A stretch of DNA of 64,000 nt from Caballeronia insecticola (lineage in GTDB: Bacteria > Pseudomonadota > Gammaproteobacteria > Burkholderiales > Burkholderiaceae): the NCBI RefSeq assembly GCF_000402035.1, contig NC_021287.1:1240001-1304000 (forward strand). The letters are read 5' to 3'. This document shows positions 59,974-64,000 of the stretch, piece by piece (positions within the stretch are counted from its first letter, which is position 1; the number at the start of each line of letters is the position of its first letter). The position numbers were made by a program, and so were the translations under genes. The notes below the pieces were generated by a model. It made no database searches and had not been told where the DNA came from. It saw only the letters and a program-made list of their open reading frames with translations.

Positions 59974-60420
59974 TCAGCGCAGCGGTCGCGACGCGGCATC
60001 GCCCGCGTCCTGACGGCGCGCGCCGCGGCGCCTGCGTGCCGATACGGTCGCGCCGAATTCGCTCAGGATCTGCGCTCGGGCGCGGCTCGCGAAGACCAGA
60101 AAACCGAAACCATTCGCCTCGTACCAGTACCCGCCGTTTTCCAGTCCGTCGAGCGGCTGTTCGAGCGCGTTGGTGATCGATTCGACGCAGCGCCGGTGCA
60201 GCTCGTCGATGGCCGGATACGGCGGCTGCGCGCCGCGCACGCTGCATAGCAGGACATCGAGTCCCGGCAGAACATGCGCGTAGAGCACCGGCTCGTCCTG
60301 GGCGCGCGCCCGGGCGATCTTGGTATCCAGTTGACCAAACGGCCTGAAATGCCTCAGCACGGCGAGAAAAGACTCGTCGCCATCGGCCTTCACGCGTTTA
60401 CGCTTTTTCGGGAAGGACAT
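59974..60420 (-). CDS. Hypothetical protein, 148 residues, unrecognised
   Basis: No family recognised. The ATG at 60420 (MSFPKKRKRVKADGDESFLA) is chosen because AGGCGAG lies five bases upstream in its direction. Longer in-frame starts exist at 60465 and 60639 but lack a ribosome site. The N-terminus is lysine/arginine-rich. The middle (VLYAHVLPGLDVLLCSVRGA, then ENGGYWYEANGFGFLVFASR) looks like a compact alpha/beta domain. The last 25 residues are Arg/Ala-rich and probably disordered. No signal or membrane helix. The neighbours, dodecin and mscL, give no functional hint. Confidence 0.7.
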   Translation of the reverse strand: MSFPKKRKRVKADGDESFLAVLRHFRPFGQLDTKIARARAQDEPVLYAHVLPGLDVLLCSVRGAQPPYPAIDELHRRCVESITNALEQPLDGLENGGYWYEANGFGFLVFASRARAQILSEFGATVSARRRRGARRQDAGDAASRPLR

Positions 60421-60804
60421 AAAAACTCGCCTGAAAAAGAATTGCAAGAAACGCTGCGTCCTCATGCGGCCACTCCCGTCTTGCGCGCCGCACGTCGATC
60501 TTTTATAGCGCATCGATGTGAATAGGTCACGGTGATTCGGGCCAATGATTGTTGCGACCGGCTTCTGCCGATGCACGCTCCTGGCGCACGATTCGTGCCG
60601 ATGACCGTTTGGCGGCCCGCTTGGCATCCCTCTGAGCATCTATCTCAATAATAGTCCTGCTGCTACCCGCGCGAATAGCTTTCGTAAAGAAAAAAGCGGG
60701 GGGGCGCACCAACGGGTGGGTGCATTCATCGCAGACCCGCGCGCCCGGCGCGGGTTCCCGCGATGATGCCTGGTTCTGACTACTTGATTGGCGGGTTTGC
60801 CCGG
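60421..60804. other. Intergenic region between the unknown gene and mscL
   Basis: A 384-bp gap that must contain the promoter of the unknown gene and the 3' region of mscL. A hairpin ACCCGCGC (60735-60742) / GCGCGGGT (60748-60755) lies about 50 bp beyond the mscL stop without a T-run. Nothing else could be supported. Confidence 0.45.
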
Positions 60805-61248
60805 CTAGACGCGCGGCGCGTTCTTGAGTTCGTCGCGAATTTCGCGCAGCAGCAGCACGTCTTCCGGCGTCGCGGGCGGCGGCGCGTTTTCCGACGGCTT
60901 GCGCAGGTTGTTGATGAACTTGACCATCAGAAAGATGATGAATGCCAGGATGATGAAGTTGATCAGCACGGTAATGAACGATCCGTAGCCGAACACGGCG
61001 ACACCCGCCGTCTGCAGGTCTTTGTATGAATCGGGATTACCTTTGAACGTTGGCGGTATCGGTCCGAGCTTGATGAAGAGGTTGGAAAAGTCGAGGCCGC
61101 CGGTGGCCAGGCCTACCACCGGCATGATCAAATCTTTGACGACGGAATTGACGATCGTCGAAAAGGCGCCGCCGATGATGACACCGACTGCAAGGTCCAT
61201 GACGTTGCCCTTCAGGGCGAAGTTCTTGAATTCCTCGATCATGCTCAT
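60805..61248 (-). CDS. mscL: Large-conductance mechanosensitive channel MscL
   Basis: An inner-membrane pentameric channel that opens under hypo-osmotic shock. The ATG at 61248 ([20 protein letters not shown]) follows GGAGGAAG and gives 147 residues. The first helix [20 protein letters not shown] carries the gate and the second is [20 protein letters not shown]. The C-terminal helical bundle [17 protein letters not shown] is intact. Longer frames upstream lack a ribosome site. Confidence 0.97.
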   Translation of the reverse strand: MSMIEEFKNFALKGNVMDLAVGVIIGGAFSTIVNSVVKDLIMPVVGLATGGLDFSNLFIKLGPIPPTFKGNPDSYKDLQTAGVAVFGYGSFITVLINFIILAFIIFLMVKFINNLRKPSENAPPPATPEDVLLLREIRDELKNAPRV

Positions 61249-61420
61249 GCGCGGCTTCCTCCAGTTGAAGTTCGAGACGGGTTTTTGCGGGCTAAGCGGC
61301 AGCAAGGGCTATGCCATTGGCGCATCCGCGAAACGTGCGTGCATGCGCGTTTCATTGCGGGCGTCCGTCAATGATAGTCAATTCGACTGCGGGCCGCCGG
61401 GCGTGTGCCTGCGGGTGACT

Positions 61421-62806
61421 TCATGCCGTCTTGACCCGGCCTGCGCTGATCGCCGCGCAGAATGCGGCATGGTCCGCCACCGTCTGCGAACCGTAACGCT
61501 CGGCCCATGATGCATAGGCGGCATCGAGCTTGTCCGAGTTGCCGCAATATCCCGCGATGAGCGCGGCGTCGCCGGTCCGCGCATGGGCGCGCGCGAGCAG
61601 AAGACCCAGACACCACGCGTAAAAATCGAAGGTCGCGCCGTGCAGCCAATCAACCGGAATCGAGCCGCGGATCTGCTTCATCTGGCGTACGTAGAAATCG
61701 CGGCCAGAGATGGTTGTCCAGCCGAGCAGGGCGTCGGACGAACTCTGCATGAGCCGCTGGCCATGCACCACGCGCCGCCCTTGATGGCGCAGCGGCTCTG
61801 GCAGCGGCGGCACGAAGGGCGCGGCGGCGGGCACGATGCCTTCCTTCACCTGAATGAACAGCGGATCGCCGAGCGCGCGGCTCTGCATCAGCACGAGATA
61901 GGCGCGCGTGCCGACGCTGCCCACGCCGACCACCCGATGCGCGACATCCACCACGTCATAGCGTTCGAGCATCATGCGCCACTCGCCTGCGATCGTCTGC
62001 AGATACGCGCCTAATCCGTCGATGACATGGTTTTTCTCGGCTGCGTCGAGTTGCGTGAGAATCGGCGGATCGACCTTGAAGCGATAGCTCTTGCCCGCGG
62101 GTTCAGCCATTTTCGCGAGCATCGTCGCGTGGGAGCGCTTCATGGCCCGCTCGACCGTGCGCTCGATGGTGGCTTTTTCCTCGGCATTCAGGCGCGTCGG
62201 CGCGTCCATGTGCAGCGCGCTCGCGTACGAGCGCAACTGCCAGAGATCGTACGGGCTCACTTGCCAGAGACCGGCCATGGTCGTGCGATACGCCGCGCAC
62301 GCCGAGCGCACGGCGCGCTCGCGTCCGGCGGCATCGACACCGTTCTCGCGCGCCGCGACGTTGATGCTCGCCGTCAGCCGCTTCAGGTCCCATTCCCACG
62401 GACCGACCAGCGTTTCGTCGAAGTCGTTCAGATCGAACACGACGTCCTGACGCGGCGTGCGAAACAGGCCGAAATTGTTGATGTGCGCATCGCCGTCGAT
62501 GATCACGTTGTGCCCGATCGACGGCGAGCGCGCGAGATCCCACGCCATGACTGTCGCCGAACCGCGCAGGAACGCGAACGGCGACTCCGCCATGCGCTGC
62601 ATGCGCAGCGGAATCAGCCGCGCCTGGCGGCCCGCGTTGCCCGCCAGTACGCGCTCGACGGGGTCCGGCCGGTCCGCCTCGGGCGTCCAGCCGGCATGCG
62701 CTTCGAAGGGCACGGCGTCACGCATGGCGCGGCCGTGTGCGCGGCTTTCCTCCGCCGTGCCGGTGATCTGGAAATGCGTCGAGCCGGAACCGGGGCGCGT
62801 GGACAA
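61421..62806 (-). CDS. DUF2252 family protein (kinase-like fold)
   Basis: An uncharacterised family with a protein-kinase/APH-like core. The start is uncertain: a TTG at 62806 (MSTRPGSGSTHFQITGTAEE) is preceded by AGGGAGAA and gives 461 residues, while an ATG at 62839 would add 11 residues but has no ribosome site. DUF2252 landmarks are MAWDLARSPSIGHNVIIDGD leading into GDAHINNFG, the Asp-rich VFDLNDFDETLVGPWEWDLK, and the C-terminal GATFDFYAWCLGLLLARAHA. It is divergent from glgX. Function and substrate are unknown. Confidence 0.87.
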   Translation of the reverse strand: MSTRPGSGSTHFQITGTAEESRAHGRAMRDAVPFEAHAGWTPEADRPDPVERVLAGNAGRQARLIPLRMQRMAESPFAFLRGSATVMAWDLARSPSIGHNVIIDGDAHINNFGLFRTPRQDVVFDLNDFDETLVGPWEWDLKRLTASINVAARENGVDAAGRERAVRSACAAYRTTMAGLWQVSPYDLWQLRSYASALHMDAPTRLNAEEKATIERTVERAMKRSHATMLAKMAEPAGKSYRFKVDPPILTQLDAAEKNHVIDGLGAYLQTIAGEWRMMLERYDVVDVAHRVVGVGSVGTRAYLVLMQSRALGDPLFIQVKEGIVPAAAPFVPPLPEPLRHQGRRVVHGQRLMQSSSDALLGWTTISGRDFYVRQMKQIRGSIPVDWLHGATFDFYAWCLGLLLARAHARTGDAALIAGYCGNSDKLDAAYASWAERYGSQTVADHAAFCAAISAGRVKTA

Positions 62807-63038
62807 GGCGTGTTCTCCCTGGATGATGAGAGGGCGCATCGAGCGTGCAGGAATGTTTTACACGCGATAAGAGCAGCACGCGCCAGAGCCTGGTCGCTCA
62901 GGTCCGCCGAGCAATCCGCACGCCGAATCTGCTCACGGGCACGCGAAATGCTTGCCGAGGTCCGCTGGCGCCGCCAGGCCTCGCAATGCCGCCGAATCCA
63001 TCCGACGCGTCGCGTCAACCAATCGAATACATCATCTC

Positions 63039-64000
63039 ATGCCGAACGAACTCCGCATTGCCGAAGGCTCCCCGTTTCCGCTCGGCGCGACCTGGGACGG
63101 AAAAGGCGTGAATTTCGCGCTGTTTTCCGCGAACGCGACCAAGGTCGAACTGTGTCTCTTCGACGAGAAGGGCGAGCAGGAGACCCAGCGCATCGAACTG
63201 CCCGAATACACCGATGAAGTCTGGCACGTCTACGTGGACGGGCTCAAACCCGGCACCGTCTACGGCTATCGCGTGCATGGCCCGTACGAGCCGGAAGCCG
63301 GACATCGCTTCAATCCGAACAAACTGCTGCTCGATCCGTACGCGAAGGCGCACGTCGGCACGTTGAAATGGGACCCGGCCTTGTTCGGTTACACGATCGG
63401 CGCCGAGGGCGACGATCTCACCTTCGACGAACGCGACAGCGCGCCCTTCATGCAGAAGTGCGAAGTCGTCGACCAGACTTTCAGCTGGACGCACGCGACG
63501 CGCGTGCGCGTGCCCTGGGAGCACACGATCTTCTACGAGACACACGTGCGCGGCTTTACGAAGCTGCATCCGGCGATTCCTGAGCACATGCGCGGCACGT
63601 TCGAAGGGCTCGGGCAGAAGGAAATCGTCGAGTACATCAAGAGCCTCGGCGTGACCTCGGTCGAACTGATGCCGATCCAGACGTTCGTCAACGACAGCCA
63701 TCTGCTCGACAAGGGTCTGACGAACTACTGGGGCTACAACACCATCGGCTTTTTCGCCGCCGATCCGCGCTTCTTCGCGCGCAACTCGGGCGCCATCGCC
63801 GAATTCAAGGAAATGGTCGACCGCCTGCACGAAGCCGGTCTCGAAGTGATTCTCGACGTCGTCTACAACCACACGGCCGAGGGCAACGAACTCGGCGCGA
63901 CGCTGTCGTTCAAGGGTATCGATAACGCGTCGTACTATCGGCTGATGCCCGACGAGCCGCGCTACTACATCAACGATACTGGCACGGGCAACACGCTCAA
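63039..64000 (+). CDS. glgX: Glycogen debranching enzyme GlgX, 3' part outside window
   Basis: A GH13 isoamylase-type enzyme removing alpha-1,6 branches from glycogen or phosphorylase-limit dextrin. About 320 codons are visible from the ATG at 63039 (MPNELRIAEGSPFPLGATWD). The N-terminal CBM48 domain (VNFALFSANATKVELCLFDE) and the start of the catalytic barrel (FYETHVRGFTKLHP, then GYNTIGFFAADPRF and the conserved region I LDVVYNHTAEGNE) are seen. The catalytic Asp/Glu/Asp regions lie beyond the window end. Full length is usually about 650-740 residues. Confidence 0.95.
   Translation, partial: MPNELRIAEGSPFPLGATWDGKGVNFALFSANATKVELCLFDEKGEQETQRIELPEYTDEVWHVYVDGLKPGTVYGYRVHGPYEPEAGHRFNPNKLLLDPYAKAHVGTLKWDPALFGYTIGAEGDDLTFDERDSAPFMQKCEVVDQTFSWTHATRVRVPWEHTIFYETHVRGFTKLHPAIPEHMRGTFEGLGQKEIVEYIKSLGVTSVELMPIQTFVNDSHLLDKGLTNYWGYNTIGFFAADPRFFARNSGAIAEFKEMVDRLHEAGLEVILDVVYNHTAEGNELGATLSFKGIDNASYYRLMPDEPRYYINDTGTGNTL

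Overview
The window is a chromosomal segment of a high-GC betaproteobacterium. Gene content and order (the rpsB-to-rnhB envelope cluster, the ppsR/ppsA pair, the ratA-rnfH-smpB group, the guaB/guaA pair) and the protein sequences fit Burkholderia sensu lato, most probably Paraburkholderia or Caballeronia. That assignment is recognition from the sequence, not a database search. Coding density is high, and almost everything is normal core or metabolic content. The one clear compositional outlier is an orphan phage-tailspike-like gene at about 31.06-32.73 kb, directly downstream of guaA.

Layout. (1) 1-2.4 kb: glnD (C-terminus outside the window) and map on the minus strand. (2) 2.6-18.9 kb, plus strand: rpsB-tsf-pyrH-frr-uppS-cdsA-dxr-rseP-bamA-skp-lpxD-fabZ-lpxA-lpxB-rnhB and a SpoU-type rRNA methyltransferase. 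This is the translation, isoprenoid, phospholipid, outer-membrane and lipid A supercluster. (3) 18.9-22.7 kb: ppsR divergent from ppsA. (4) 22.7-26.5 kb: a short NfeD protein with an SPFH protein, smpB, ratA-rnfH, and an EamA exporter. (5) 26.6-30.8 kb: guaB, an unrecognised membrane protein with a DPVTGR repeat tail, and guaA. (6) 31-33 kb: the foreign tailspike-like gene. (7) 33-39.5 kb: a 2H phosphoesterase (ThpR type), then a full ddpX-A-B-C-D-F-like operon for D-Ala-D-Ala dipeptide uptake and cleavage. (8) 39.8-41.8 kb: DUF1992 gene, tadA and ldcA, chained by GTGA stop/start overlaps. (9) 42-59.5 kb: a purine/ureide catabolic region. (10) 59.5-64 kb: dodecin, an unknown protein, mscL, a DUF2252 protein and the start of glgX.

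The purine region is the most coherent system here. It holds a GntR/FCD regulator, an NCS1 permease, a hydantoin/allantoin racemase, allantoinase PuuE, OHCU decarboxylase, allantoicase, ureidoglycolate lyase, threonine aldolase, membrane urate hydroxylase PuuD with its cytochrome c domain, HIU hydrolase, an 8-oxoguanine-deaminase-type amidohydrolase, a LysR regulator and a BMP-type ABC importer. Together they can plausibly take 8-oxoguanine through urate, 5-hydroxyisourate, OHCU, allantoin, allantoate and ureidoglycolate to glyoxylate and urea. Xanthine dehydrogenase is not in the window. An inverted repeat ATTGT-N2-ACAAT, or a near match, occurs twice upstream of the GntR gene and once upstream of puuE. 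It is a candidate operator for a local regulon.

No tRNA, rRNA, CRISPR array, transposase or integrase was seen. Nothing here is a demonstrably new multi-gene system. The best leads for novelty are the orphan tailspike-like gene at the guaA 3' end, the DPVTGR-repeat membrane protein between guaB and guaA, and the candidate GntR operator set.
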